A stretch of DNA of 64,000 nt. Source: Pyricularia pennisetigena (Eukaryota > Ascomycota > Sordariomycetes > Magnaporthales > Pyriculariaceae). Positions 49,231-61,908 of the stretch are shown piece after piece. The position numbers and the translations under genes are program-made. The notes beneath the pieces were generated by a model. That model was given only the letters and a program-made list of their open reading frames with translations, searched no databases and was not told where the DNA came from. The stretch lies in contig NW_021940919.1 in the NCBI RefSeq assembly GCF_004337985.1, forward strand, positions 186,001 through 250,000, given 5' to 3'. Within the stretch, counting starts at the first letter, position 1. Each line of letters starts with the position of its first letter.

Positions 49231-51666
49231 AGTCACTGATGAAAGGACGTTTTATCAGTATCACGAATGGCGCACCAAGTTGATGAGTTTCGAGATGTTT
49301 TTTTTTTTTTTTTTTTCTTTTTCTGTTGAGGTCAAAGTGAGCTGGGTTGAAGTCGTTTCCACGATCCCCGCCGCAGAGCTTTTGGGAAACGAAGTGCGTT
49401 TGGTTGGTAGGCGGCCGTAAGTAACCGATCATGTGGCATGAGGAATGAGGGACGCTCTTGCCCTCAGCAGGGCGCCGCGGTTGCAAGTGGGACCAAGGAG
49501 TTGGGCCCGAGCAATGAGCCAAGCTACCTCCAAGATGCTAATCTGGCTCAGGTCATGTTCTTGGTGGGTCGGAAGAGGAGCGCGTTTGTTTGTTGTCAAG
49601 CAACGAACTGCAGCACCAAGACCAAAACAAGGAACTGGGAAGCAAGTTGAGCTCCAAAAGTTCCCACGCCAGAGCAAGCCCGTTTTTAAAGTACCTTTGC
49701 ATGCATCTGTCTCGGTAAAGGGGCTCACTCTGTTGATGGTCATGAAAAACGTTCTGTTGGAACACCAATGTCTTTGATATCCTGCTATGCTCACGGTCTC
49801 ATTGTCGTTTACAGCTTGTGAACCATAGCAACCTTAGGTACGTTGGAAAGGGGAAGGGGACAAGTTTGTCTTGAAATGCTGATTGATCAGATCGGGTACG
49901 TACTTTACATGAAAGCCTAACTTGCTAGGAGCAGCCAACACTCTACACACAAAGTATCCTGTTGTCGGTTCTTCATCTGCCTCGTGGTACATGGCAGAAA
50001 GACAGAGGGCAAATCCCCACTGTAATCTGTTGCTCCTGACCGCGTACAAAGCCTGTTAGCCTCGTCAAACCAACCGGATTGCTGGCCCGCTTTCGTTCGG
50101 CGATGAGGTTGAGACTCGGCTCGGGTCTTTCTGTGCCCGACTTTTCGCGTCACTTTTTCTCAAGTACCACGACGATATGGCTTGATGTTGGAGATGTGAC
50201 GAGAAGGCAGGGCCGCCTGCAGAACCGAACCCTAGATAAACGAGACGGCGCGCTTCTATGACGGCTGCTGTACGACTTTCCAAAGTCGGTAACGCCAAGG
50301 CCGGTCAACTTGTCACTATGCTGCACCTCGATTCGTATCAATGCTGACAGGCTATTATCGCCTCGCACTCTAGATCCGGGGGCGTCATTTGCATCCTCCT
50401 GCATGCTCGGCCCTAGCAATACCAGGCAGGCATCACCAGATCTTGCTGCAAATGTGTTGTGGCACAAACCCATCCAGAATTGTTCTCAACCAAGGCCCCG
50501 CGACAAAAGGTTTGCTACCATCTTTCATCCTCGTTCACCTTGTGCAACCCCTGCGCCTGCCAAGTTCAGCGAGACAGGTCCCCGCTCCCATATTGAATCG
50601 AGACATGACTAGGCGAACAAGAGACAGACTATAGGATTGAATAAGAGGTGGGCTCACGGCGTGTGCGACGAGGTAGGGGGAGCACAAGGACGCGGCCACC
50701 CGCTGAGGCCGTTCATCTAGATCGAGTCACCAGGGAGACTTGTACGACATTTGCAAGGGTTTGCAGGCCGGCTCTGAGAGGTCTTTTCCGGCCGGCAGAT
50801 GGAACTAAGTAAGCCTTGTGAGACCGCAAAGAAAAAGAGAGAGAGAAAAAAAGGTCTCCAGCTTCTTCGCCCATAAGCTCAAGACGTAGGCGCTTTGAGC
50901 ATACAAGCAACCATTGCTTGTGATAATGCATTTCGATGGGCCGATCCTCTATTATCAATCACGCGCATAGGGAATGAAATGACATTCGGATGTGTAAAGG
51001 TGGGCATCTCGCAAGGCTTCTGGCTATTTTAGTCAATAAAAATCGGATTATTGTGTTAGATTCCCTTTTCTTGAGCGAACTTTGCTACCTCGATCTCAGT
51101 TCTGCATTACCCCCCAGTAATGGATCATGTTTCTGTCACGACGACACATGGAGTCTCTCCAGATGGTTATTTATAATGCAGCAGAGAAAACATGTATATT
51201 ACATGGCCAGCATAATTTATACTACAGTGTGTCGGCTTTTTTTTCTTCTGCTCTTTTTCAAAGTCTCCCCGCCCCCAGGTCAAAAAAGGGGGTGGCGCAA
51301 GCGAGGCGGTGCGTGGCTGGAGAGCACACTAAGCCATACCCATTTCCAACTCGAGCCTCATTTGACTTGGGCCAACAGACGTGTCACGGGCTCCACTGGG
51401 TCAGGTCAACGTTGCAACGCGGCCTTGGAGATATATCGAGACTTGTTTGTCTGACCGAGACCGGGTGGAGGTACGCCCTCATCAAGGTCCCTCGTGGTGC
51501 CTCACTAAATCCGAGGCCCACGGTATGACCAGCGTATACGGTCGTGCTTTCGTTTTGCTTTCAGGGGCTTCTTGGTTTGTTTTCTTTTCGTTTTATCGTG
51601 AGATTGATGCTATTATTTGGTATAGGTCCTTGGGACGATTTGCTGTTCTCCCATGATTGATAGACT

Positions 51667-51763
<97 letters not shown>

Positions 51764-53289
51764 TTGAGATTGAAAGGCAGATTTGTCGCGCAAGGCTTTG
51801 GGTATACTCGCTTTGCATCACTAGGTAAGCCTCTGAGTAGAGAGTATTCGTGAGCTGTCAGGACCAGCGTCCTAGAGCTGCAACTAACATGCCCTTATAG
51901 CTCAGTGTAGGGGTTATTTCTCAAGTTTGTACGCATGCAAGCAAAAAGATTTCTCGTCTCACATCTTGATTCATCCGAGATCTTTATATCGTATACTGGC
52001 TAGAGAGGTCTTCTTAGGACGGTGTCTATAGTCATTAGAGATTCGACCGCCAAGTTATAACCAATTTTATCTGCTAATATCACAGCCCTCCCTCATCTGT
52101 ACTCTACTCCGTGGTAGCCCATGGGCAAGGCAGAAAGCAATAAATGCCGGGCGCATGATTTGCGAGGGCTGCACCCAGCTCTGGCTAACTATTGCAGTTC
52201 AGTTCCTTGCCCTTATGTAAAGTCCCCTACAGTTGGTAGCTGCTCTAAAGTAGCTGAAAGACGCGAGATCACAGCCGATAAGCGCGCAGGTGGCACCAGA
52301 TGCTTGGTCTTTGTTTATGGTTATTGTTGTGGATAATGACTGCACGGATGATACATATTTTCTCTAGCTCCTTTGGGCGTTTCTTCTCTCTCTGTGCTCT
52401 ATCACTGCAATTCTCTGATTGCTAGCCGTTTCTTTGTCGAGAAATTGGAGAAGACATGTGTTTTTCAGGTGCGCATGTTTCCATGCCTGATGGGTTCGCC
52501 AGCCCCAGGTTTACAGAGTAAGCCGGCATTGCCAAAAAAACAAGAGACATGGAGCTTTGAAAGCTCAGAGTGTGGTGATGATCAGACACAAAGATGAACT
52601 GCATGGTCTGGGAAACTGTGCATAGGCACCCTAAACTAGTAAAGCCGCCTGTCCGAGCAGGCTCATCCCAGGGGATTATATTACTAAACTCACCGTCCTC
52701 TTCCAATACCAGACTCAGACGCAGCCTTCTTGGACCGTCAATAGCCGGCATAAAAAAAACTCTGGTCGAAAAGGGAGAAAGTATGGGGACCGGTGTTGTT
52801 TGTTTTCCCTCTCGCCCTCCCAAGTTTTGGCATGCACCAGGTCTTCCACAGGGGCTTCAAACGACGACCGACCTTTGAGCGAAGTAAAAGATCTTGGATT
52901 GGTGCTTAAAGGCCCACTTTTGGCTTTGAGGCTCGGTTTGCCTCCTTTCACCTGGGACTTCCCTGGTGTTTTTTTCTTCTTCTCAGATTTACTTCAGAGC
53001 TTGTTTACCAGCTGCTCGTTTTTGACATCTACCTCTCCATCATTCGCGTTGAACTTACCCTAAGCTTGGTACCAAAATACCCTCACGCCATTTATCTTCT
53101 TAAGTTGTTGCTTTCTTTGTTATGTTCTATGTTATAGATCGGAAAGACATTCTTGAATCTCTCTGCTGAACCTGCAAATAGGCTCTGTACCTCTAGCATC
53201 TTAGCATTGTCTTTTTTTTTTACTTCTCTAGTCGCTTGCATTTTTTTGGATGTAATAATCACCATAACACTTTTCTGTGCTGCCGCAAG
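49231..53289. promoter_or_regulatory. Shared divergent region between MFS transporter and PKS
   Basis: A 4.06 kb non-coding interval upstream of both genes. It carries a poly-T run near 49298-49317 and a long (GA)n microsatellite at 51669-51759. CT-rich stretches precede the PKS start (52960-53230). No regulator gene such as a Zn2Cys6 factor was recognised within it. The arrangement suggests joint control but no specific operator could be identified. Confidence 0.5.
51669..51759. repeat. (GA)45 microsatellite
   Basis: About 45 uninterrupted GA dinucleotides, about 1.5 kb upstream of the PKS start codon. Likely polymorphic between strains. GA/CT tracts can bind GAGA-type factors or form triplex DNA, but no function is shown here. 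Confidence 0.95.
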
Positions 53290-56200
53290 ATGAGCACCTC
53301 AGAGGGCCAGGGAGACGCTCCAGCGGGCTCGCCTTCGTCTCGAGGCGCGATCGCGGTGGTTGGTCTCGCGTGTCGCTTCCCAGGCGATGCCACCGACATC
53401 ACTGGCCTTTGGCAGATGATGGAGGATGGCAATAGTGCCTGGACTAAGATCCCAGAGTCTCGCATGAATGTGCGTGGCTACTATCATCCTGACCCAAGCC
53501 GCCAAGGAAGTGTAAGTTACGATACCGCCTCGCGGCCTCTCGGCTGCTTTCCAGAGCCCGTATCTTGGATACAACTGCTGACACGGAATCGCCTACAGTT
53601 TCATTTTCGTGGGGCACACTTTTTGCAGAACGATCTGGCAGAATTTGACGCAGGAGTAAGTCTGACTAGCCCTGTTTTACATGCTCTGGTCTCCTCAAGT
53701 CTTGTGTGTGCTGACGTTGGTCCAGTTCTTCTCAATCTCCCCCAACGAGGCTATTGCTATGGATCCACAGCAGAGGATGCTCTTGGAGGTCACATATGAA
53801 GCAATGGAAACAGGCAAGTGATGAAGACCGATGATGTACCATTTCTTTTTCTCTTTGTCTGACTGTCGCCATCTGCAGCTGGTATACCAAAGGAGACCAT
53901 CGACGGTACCGACACAACAGTCTGGATTGGCTCATTTGTAAAAGGTTTGTTTCCCGGGTGGTATTATCTACAAAGGAACGCATCATACTGACTAGTTTTC
54001 TTTTACTGAGCAGACTACGAGCAACTGTGTTTGCGAGATCAAGACCAGACACCGCAATACGCGGCAACTGGCAACGGGATTGCTATTCTAGGCAATCGAA
54101 TCTCCCATTGCTTTAATCTTGCTGGAACCAGCCAGACTGTAGACACCGGCTGCAGTGCTAGCCTGGTCAGCATTCACCAAGCGTGCCAAAGCCTTTTGAG
54201 TGGAGAGTGTTCTACAGTAAGTCCATCTGGTGATGCTCCCCTGGCAAATCAGCGTCTTTTTTTTGTTAGTGAGACGCAAAGTCAGCAGACTCCCTAACTC
54301 TATCGTATAGGCGATTGCTGGCGGGGTTTGCTTGATCCTCACCCCCAACACCATCCTGCCCATGACCTCGGTAGGCTTCCTGAGCTCAGATGGAAAGTGC
54401 TTTGCATTCGACTCTCGCGCCAACGGCTACGGCCGCGGGGAGGGCGCTGGCATTGTCATTCTACGCAGGCTCGAGGACGCAATCGCCAGCAATGACGTCA
54501 TCCGGGGAGTGATTCGCTCGACGGCAAGCAACCAAGATGGCCGCACGCCCGGCATCACCATGCCCAGCCAGGAACGTCAAATGGGCAACATCGTCCAGGC
54601 CTACCGCAAGGCCGGGCTCGACACGGACAGGACCGAGTTTGTCGAGTGCCACGGCACAGGCACCAAGGCAGGCGATGTGCGCGAGCTGGAGGCCATCTAC
54701 CGTGCCATATCGATCGGCCGTGACGTCGATAACCCGATTATCGTCGGCTCCGTCAAGACAAACATTGGCCATCTCGAGGGCGCCGCTGGTGTTGCGGGTG
54801 TCATTAAGGCGGTCTTGGCTACAGAGAAGGGCTTCATTCCGAAGCACGTCAACTTTGTCGAGCCGAACCCGAATATCGACTTTGAAGGCTGGCGAGTACA
54901 AGTCCCCACGGAACTGACCCCCTGGCCCGTGCCTGGTCTCCGGCGAGCAAGCGTCAACTGCTTTGGCTTTGGCGGCACCAACGCCCACGCCATCATCGAG
55001 GATGCGGCACATCACCTGTCGGAAGCAAATCTGGCCGGCTTCCATGCCAGTCATCTCTTTCCTGGAGACAGGCTCCTGCAGCCTACCGAAGCCGATACTC
55101 AAGGCTTTGCTGGTGGTGACGCTCCTCGGTTGTTCGTCTACTCGGCACATGAAGAAGACCGCATTTCTTTGGTAGCTCAATCACATGCACCCTACCTCCG
55201 CAGGCGCTTAGAGAATGGATCAGCGACTTCACAACTGATGAACCAGTACGCACACACGCTGCTAGAGCGCCGATCCAAGCTTGAGTGGAAAGCCTTCTTG
55301 ATTGCCCGCAGCCCGGCAGACCTTCTCCGGAAGATCTTCAACTTTGACAATAGCTTGGTGATGGACTCGCCTCGAGACGCTCAAGTCCGGCCTGCCCTCG
55401 TCTTTTGCGGACAAGGGGCTCAGTGGTACGCCATGGGGCGAGAGCTGCTGAGCTACACGGTCTTCAGGAGCAGCATCAAAGCTGCCGATTCGTACATTCG
55501 GCATGAGCTGGGCGCAGGATTCAGCCTGCTTGAGGTGCTGATAGCAGACCAGGACAACTCTCAAGTCGACCTGCCGCAGATGTCGCAGATCTCAACTACC
55601 GCCGTTCAGGTGGCGCTCGTTGATGTCCTCCACGCGAGCAACGTGGTCCCGGTCGCCGTGTTGGGCCACTCTTCGGGCGAGATCGCAGCAGCATATGCCG
55701 CCGGTGCCATAACGCGCGAGAGCGCATGGAAGATTGCCTACCACCGTGGCCACTGTGTGGCATCTTGGCAACAAAAAGATGGTGCAACGCGCGGTCGGAT
55801 GCTTGCAGTTGGGCTTTCGGCTAGGGACGTACAGACGTTTATCGATCAGACCTCGGAGGGCAGTGTCCAAATTGCTTGCCACAACGGCCCCTCTTCCGTC
55901 ACTCTCTCCGGTGACGAGGCTGCGATACTCGAGGCTCAAAACAACCTGGCCGAGTCTGGGATTTTCAGTCACCTTGTGCCTGTTAATGCTGCATATCACT
56001 CCCAGCACATGGAACATGTCGCCAGTGACTACCTGCAGAGACTCAAGTCCATCAAGATCCAAGACGCAACGCTGGGTCCGGTTCTGTACTCTTCCCTGAC
56101 GGGCTCCGAGATTTCTCCCAGAAGACTGGGCGCCAAGCACTGGGTCAAGACGCTGACGTCTCCTGTCCTCTTTCATCAGGCGGTACAGGCCATGATGAAG

Positions 56201-59200
56201 AATGCGAACCCAACCGTTATAGTAGAGGTCAGCCCCACCGGCACCTGGGAGGGGACTATCCGTCGCATCCTCACCGCCATGGACTATCGCGAGCCGGTTC
56301 CCTACTTCAGCGTCCTCCAGAACGACACGAGCGCAATGGCCTCTACGTTGCAGGTGCTCGGCGAGCTCTGGACCCGTGGCGTTCCCATCAAGATGGACTG
56401 GACCTACTCCACGTCTCAGTCTCACCAAAATGGTCTTGTGTCGACCAGCCGCCCACCGCAGCACCTACACGATCTGCCCCCTTACCCCTGGAACCATGAC
56501 AAGCTATACTGGTACGAGTCTCAGCTGTCAAAGAACAACCGCTTCCGCACCCACGGGAGGGAGGATCTCATCGGCGCACCTTTTGACTTGGGAATCAAGA
56601 CCGAAAAGTCATAGCGTGGCTTCTTCCGTCTCAAAGAGAACCCGTGGATCGAGCATCACCAGGTTCAAAAATCAATTCTGTATCCCGCTGCCGGTATGCT
56701 AGCAATGGCACTACAGGCAGGACAGCAGCTTGCCGAACTGAGCCGACACGACGTGATTGGCTTCGAGATCAAGTCCTTCTCCATCCTCGCCCCCATCGTC
56801 ATCCCTGCCGCCGGCGACGGGTTGGAGCATGCAATCAGCACCAAGTTGGCAAAGTCAGAAAGCAGCGAGCCACGGCAGGGCGTTGCAGTCTACGACTTTT
56901 CAATCTATACCAAGCCTAACTGTATAGCCAGCACGAAGCATGCCGAGGGTCAGCTTCACATAGTATACGGCCATGTGGCGAGCAGCACAATCGAGGAAAT
57001 TCAGCTCGAGGATTCCTTTCATCGTAACACGTATAGCCAATACAAAGCAGCCAGCGACGAGGAGATGAGCCCGCGCCAGCTATACGAAGTTTTGAACAAT
57101 CTCGGTCTCAACTACGGCCCCTTGTTCCGCAACATCCACAAGATCTCTCGAAGCTCGCAGAACGGCGGATTCTGCCACAGCCAGGTCCAGATCCCGGACA
57201 CGGGATCGGTCATGCCATTTGGATACGAGTTCCCTCACCTCATCCACCCTGCAACCCTGGACTCGTTCCTGCAGACCGTCTTTGCCATTGGCGAGGACGT
57301 CATGCTGCCCTGCCACATAGACAGCATTTTCGTCTCGGCCGAAATGCCGCAGGGCCCCGGCGCCCGGTTTCTTGGACACACGACGGCGCAGGCGACGACG
57401 CCGCGCTCCGCGGTGGCCGACGTGGTCATGTTCGACGAGCAGCTCGACCAGGTCAGGGTTTGCATCAAGGGCATGAAGCTCAAGTCGGCCGCCGCCGCCG
57501 CCGCGGCGGGAGATGGTGGAACTTTCTTGCCGAATCACCGCAACCTCTGTTCGGAGATTGTTTGGAAGGAAGATGTCGGCGGGTGTAGTGTCGATGATCT
57601 TATGGCGTGGCTTGACTGTTTGGGACACACAAATCCTGCTATACGCATACTACAGCTTGGAGACCTCTCTGGGATCACTTCCAGCGTCATCCAAGTGCTT
57701 GAGAACGGATACGGGACGCCACGCTTTGCATCCTTCACCCTCTGCGATAGAGAGGACTTGATCTTCGCTCAACTGCAACACGTATATGCCGGCACTCCCG
57801 TCATGCAACGCATCTTCTGGGAGCCTTTGCAGCAGGCGGCAATGACATCACAGTATCATCTAGTCATTCTGAACGCCTCGCAGCCTCAAGATCTTACGGC
57901 GGTAAGCCGGCTGTTGAGCCCGAGTGGACATGTTATCGTGCAACTGGAGGATGTCGTGGACAAGACCGACAACGATTATCAGAGAATAATAAAGCGACTT
58001 GCTGATGCAGGATTTTGCAATCTTGAGAAACTCCACGAAAAGTCTGGTAAAAATTCTTACGTGGTTGCTTGCAGCGTCAAAGTTGCTGACAGGGAAACTG
58101 GAGGCCAGTGTAATGTCACGATACTGCTACCCGAGCTGTTAACCCCTTTTCTGAACAAGCTAAACAAGGCTCTCATAAAGTGCCTCGGAGCTCTGCCGAA
58201 TATTACCTGCGATTCTGCTGCTGTTACTGCTCATGCCAAGTTCAGCAACAAAACGGTCTATATATCGCTGCTGGAGGCAGAGAAGCCGCTCATTTTTGAT
58301 CTCGGCGAGCCCCAGTGGGAAATCCTTCATAGCCTCCTCCGCACCAAGAACCTGGTTTGGGTGACTGCCGGTGCCCAAATGACAAACACCAACCCGCTCA
58401 TGGCCGCCTCCATCGGCTTGATGCGCACCATCAGATCCGAGGACGGGCAAAAGAAGCTTGTGTCCGTCGACATCGACCCGAGCAAGGACAACGACATTGC
58501 GTCCACTTCAAAGATCCTCTGCGACATTTTGAAGACCAATTTCATCACCTCGACAGCTGCTAAGGAGTCTGAATACGTAATTCGGAACGGGAAGCGGTTC
58601 ATCCCTCGCCTCATGACGCTACCTGCTGTCAACTCGCTCATAGAGAAGGAAGCTCACCTCCCAGAGAGCCTTGAAGAGTTTCCGCTGTGGCGAGACGACT
58701 GCCATCTGAAGCTGGCACCGGAATCTGTGGGCGGCCGCCTTGGCTTGTACTTTACAAAAGATGACACCACCAACACCGCCCGACCCCTGAAGGAAACCGA
58801 GATCCGAGTCAGGGTGCAACAGAGCCACCTCCTGCCGCACGACATGGACGCCCTGCGAGGCAACGGTGGCGAGGTCGGCTCCGACGCGGTCGGCACCATC
58901 CTTGAGGTCGGATCAAAAGTTTCCCACCGCTTCAAAGTCGACGACTCGGTGGTCGTCTTTGCCCGCCGTACAATCAGCAGCGCCATCGTCGCCGACCAAA
59001 AGTTTGTCTGGTCCCGCGCCATCACCAACCCGCCCCATGAAACCTTCAGCCCGACGGCGTTCGTCAGCGCAGCCTACGGCCTCGTGGTTTGCGGTCGCTT
59101 GAGGAAGGGAGACGCCGTTCTCGTCCATGAGGGGGCTTCTGCTTACGGCCAGGCTGCCATCTGCATCGCCACGGCCAAAGGCGCATCCGTGATTGCTGCC

Positions 59201-61224
59201 GTCTCATCTCCCGAGCAGCGGAAAGTAGTGCATGCACTTGGGATCACCGATGACCACATTATCGACAGCCGAGACGATGCGTTCGTCGGCCCCGTGAGCA
59301 GGCTTACCGGAGGACGCGGCGTCGACCTCATCTTCAGTCCTGCATCTCGCAGCCTCGCTGCCAACTTTGGGTCCTGCGCAGAGCTTGGTCGGGTTGTCCA
59401 GCTGGCGAGCGAGACCCCCCAGCTACCGTCGATGGAGCAGGCGATCCTCAAGAATCTATCCCTCGTGACCTTTGACATTCTCAAGCTGGCCGAGAAGCAG
59501 CCGTGGCTGGTGGAGGAAGCAATCAATGAAGTCAACGCCCTCCTGCAAAACGGCGACTCTGCATGCAGCATCCAGCCCATGATCTCCCACAGATTCGAGA
59601 GCTTGGGAGCCGAAGCGGTCGACCCTACCACGGATCCATGGTTGGGTCTGCATGTCGCGGACGTCAAAGAAGACACCCGTGTTCTTATGCCCGTGAACCT
59701 GACCCAGCCATTGCGGTTGAACAGCAGCGGAACGTACGTTCTCGCGGGTGGCCTCGGTGGGATTGGCCGTAGCATTGCCCAGTTGATGGTTGAACGAGGC
59801 GCTCGCCACTTGGCATTCCTCTCTCGGTCCGGCGCAAAGTCTGGACCTGCTATGGATCTCATCTCTTCGCTGAAACTCAAGGGCGTCGACGTTCAAGACT
59901 TGAAGGTGGACATCTGTGACGAGGAGCAGATGAGGGAAACCTTTTCGTTTATTCAACAAAACATGCCCCCTATCAAGGGGGCCATCCAATGTGCCGCCGT
60001 TCTCGAGGTAAGCACATTCCAACTGACCATGTCTTGATTGACAGACCACCAACGGACAAGTTTTTTTTTTTCTTCTTCTTCTTCTTCTCCTCCCTTTACT
60101 GACCCACACCCCCGAGCCCTCAGGACTCCATCTTCGACAAGATGACGTATGCAAAGTGGACAAAAGCCTTCCGCCCCAAGGCCATCGGATCGTGGAACCT
60201 GCACAACAGCCTCCCCGACAAGCTGGACTTTCTCATATTCCTCTCCAGCTCTACGGGCGTGCTCGGCAACCGCGGCCAGGCCAACTACGCCGCAGGCAAC
60301 ACGTTCCAGGACGCGCTGGCGCACCATCGCGCCTCGATCGGCCGGCACAGCGTGTCCCTGGACCTCGGGTTCGTGCTCGGGGCGGGCGTCGTGGCCGAGA
60401 ACGAGAAGCTTCTCGACATGATGCTGGCCAACGGCTTCTTCGGCGTCGGCCTGCGCCACGTACACTTCCTGCTCGAGCGCGCCATGTGCCCCTCGTCGTC
60501 GCCCCGAGCGTCTGCCGGTTCCGAGGGACGGGGGTTGCACCTGCCCACGCAGGTCGTCACGCAGATGGGGTCGGGCGGGCTCGTGCTCCAGGACCGGCCG
60601 GTCGATCCGTTCTGGACCCACTCGCCGCTCTTCAGGTACCTCAACCAGGTCGACCTTCCCGCCGGCACTTTGGATTTCTTGGCGGCGGGTGCGGCGCAGG
60701 ACGTTGGAGACGACGAGCGGCAGCACGGCGGCGGCGGCGGCGACAAGAGCAGCAGCAACAGCAGCAGCAACGCCGGACAGGACCTCCGCGTCGCGATCCG
60801 CCGAGCCTCGTCTCCCGAAAAGGCCGCGTCCATCGCCGTCGGCGCCGTCACCCGCGCCCTGGCGAGGTTCATGGGTGTAGGGCTGGGAAGCAGCAACAGC
60901 AACAGCACCGCGGGCAGCAAGCCCGCCACAGCGGCTGGGTCGTCCAATACGTCATTCGCCTCGACGCCCGTCAGCTCGACGTTCAGCGCCGCCGCCGCTA
61001 CTATCCCTTCGCCGAGGACGACGACGAGCGGCCTGCTGGATCCGTCGCGGTCGACGGTCAGCTACGGGATCGACTCGCTCGTCAAGCTCAACATTACGCG
61101 CTGGATTGTCGACCAGTCGGGCGTGGCGGTCGGAGACGTGGACGAGTATCCCAGCATCAACGAGCTTGGGGCCAAGATTGCTGAGCTGGTTCGTGTCGAT
61201 TCGGACGGAGAGACGAACTCATGA
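53290..61224 (+). pseudogene. Highly reducing type I polyketide synthase, frame broken by one TAG
   Basis: Seven exons (53290-53511, 53599-53655, 53726-53813, 53879-53944, 54014-54216, 54311-60007, 60124-61224) give 2478 codons. Domain order is KS-AT-DH-(degenerate MT)-pseudo-KR-ER-KR-ACP. The KS has Cys in DTGCSASL (54151-54153) plus HGTGT and NIGHLEGAAG. The AT has GHSSGE (55664). The DH has His in WIEHHQVQKSILYPAAG and Asp/Gln in LDSFLQ. The ER cofactor motif reads VHEGASAYGQAA. The KR has GGLGGIGR and LSSSTG...NYAAGN. The ACP attachment Ser is in YGIDSL (61075-61077). One TAG at 56612-56614 (codon 980) lies between AT and DH, while the frame continues for 3.4 kb. It sits where relatives usually have Trp (TGG). 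The product is unknown. The synthase is inactive unless the stop is an error or is read through. Confidence 0.9.
53814..53878 (+). other. GC-AG intron in the PKS gene
   Basis: The donor reads ACAG|GCAAGT, the classic GC-donor consensus, and the acceptor is CTGCAG. Joining here gives Glu-Thr-Ala-Gly-Ile-Pro in the KS domain, as expected. The nearby GTGATG donor would break the frame. Confidence 0.8.
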
Positions 61225-61908
61225 CTGAAAAAAAGAAACACTTGCAGTATAGCTGTGTCTACAATTTTGTAAACGCTTTTGGAGTTCTGGGTCTGTTTGT
61301 TATCTGTTTGGAGTAAAATGCCCTGGGTGCTTTGGCTGTCAAATTTTGCACATGGAATTTCTGGGTTGTTCACAAAAGTTTTCCTACTTACCTGTTGTTG
61401 ATCACAGCCTTTGCAATACGGATAAAGGCTGGTTGTTCTCAAGGAGGTTCAACTAGCTGTTACCCATCTCAAGCAGCGGCATGCTCAAGATATATGCCAT
61501 GGCCCACGAGACTATAGACACGAGTGCAGCGAGCACAGCGCCTATAGAATTGGTATGATTGTCAGGCAAGACAACTAACCTAATAACTAATAACTGTCAA
61601 TAGAGAACAACCATAGAGTGGGCGACTAGACTAGAATAGACAAACATAGATGATACACATCAAGTTGGCCACTATCAAAACTATTTCTCATTAGAAAGTC
61701 TTGTTGAAGTGAGCTTCTAATGCTGTCTATGTGTCGTGTCACGTCGACAAGGTGACTGAAGCCTTTGGTATGACGCCGCCCAGATGCTCTAATAATCCGC
61801 CGTTCCCTATTGTCCGTCATGTTGAAGATGATTAATACATGTAATCGAAGTAAACTATAAAATCCGTCTATTCCACTTTATGTGCCCACTCTCTTGTCTC
61901 TCTCACTT
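61225..61908. other. Convergent intergenic region
   Basis: About 680 bases between the PKS 3' end and the lipoyl synthase 3' end. AT-rich, without a recognisable gene. Confidence 0.6.

Noticed and set aside
56696..60037. Independent second PKS gene starting after the TAG
   Set aside because: Same frame, no promoter-like spacing, and the DH N-terminus lies between the TAG and the first ATG, so it is part of the same gene.
60156..61184. 342-codon alternative frame within the PKS C-terminus
   Set aside because: Arg/Gln-rich shadow frame of GC-rich PKS coding sequence; the KR and ACP motifs are in the other frame.
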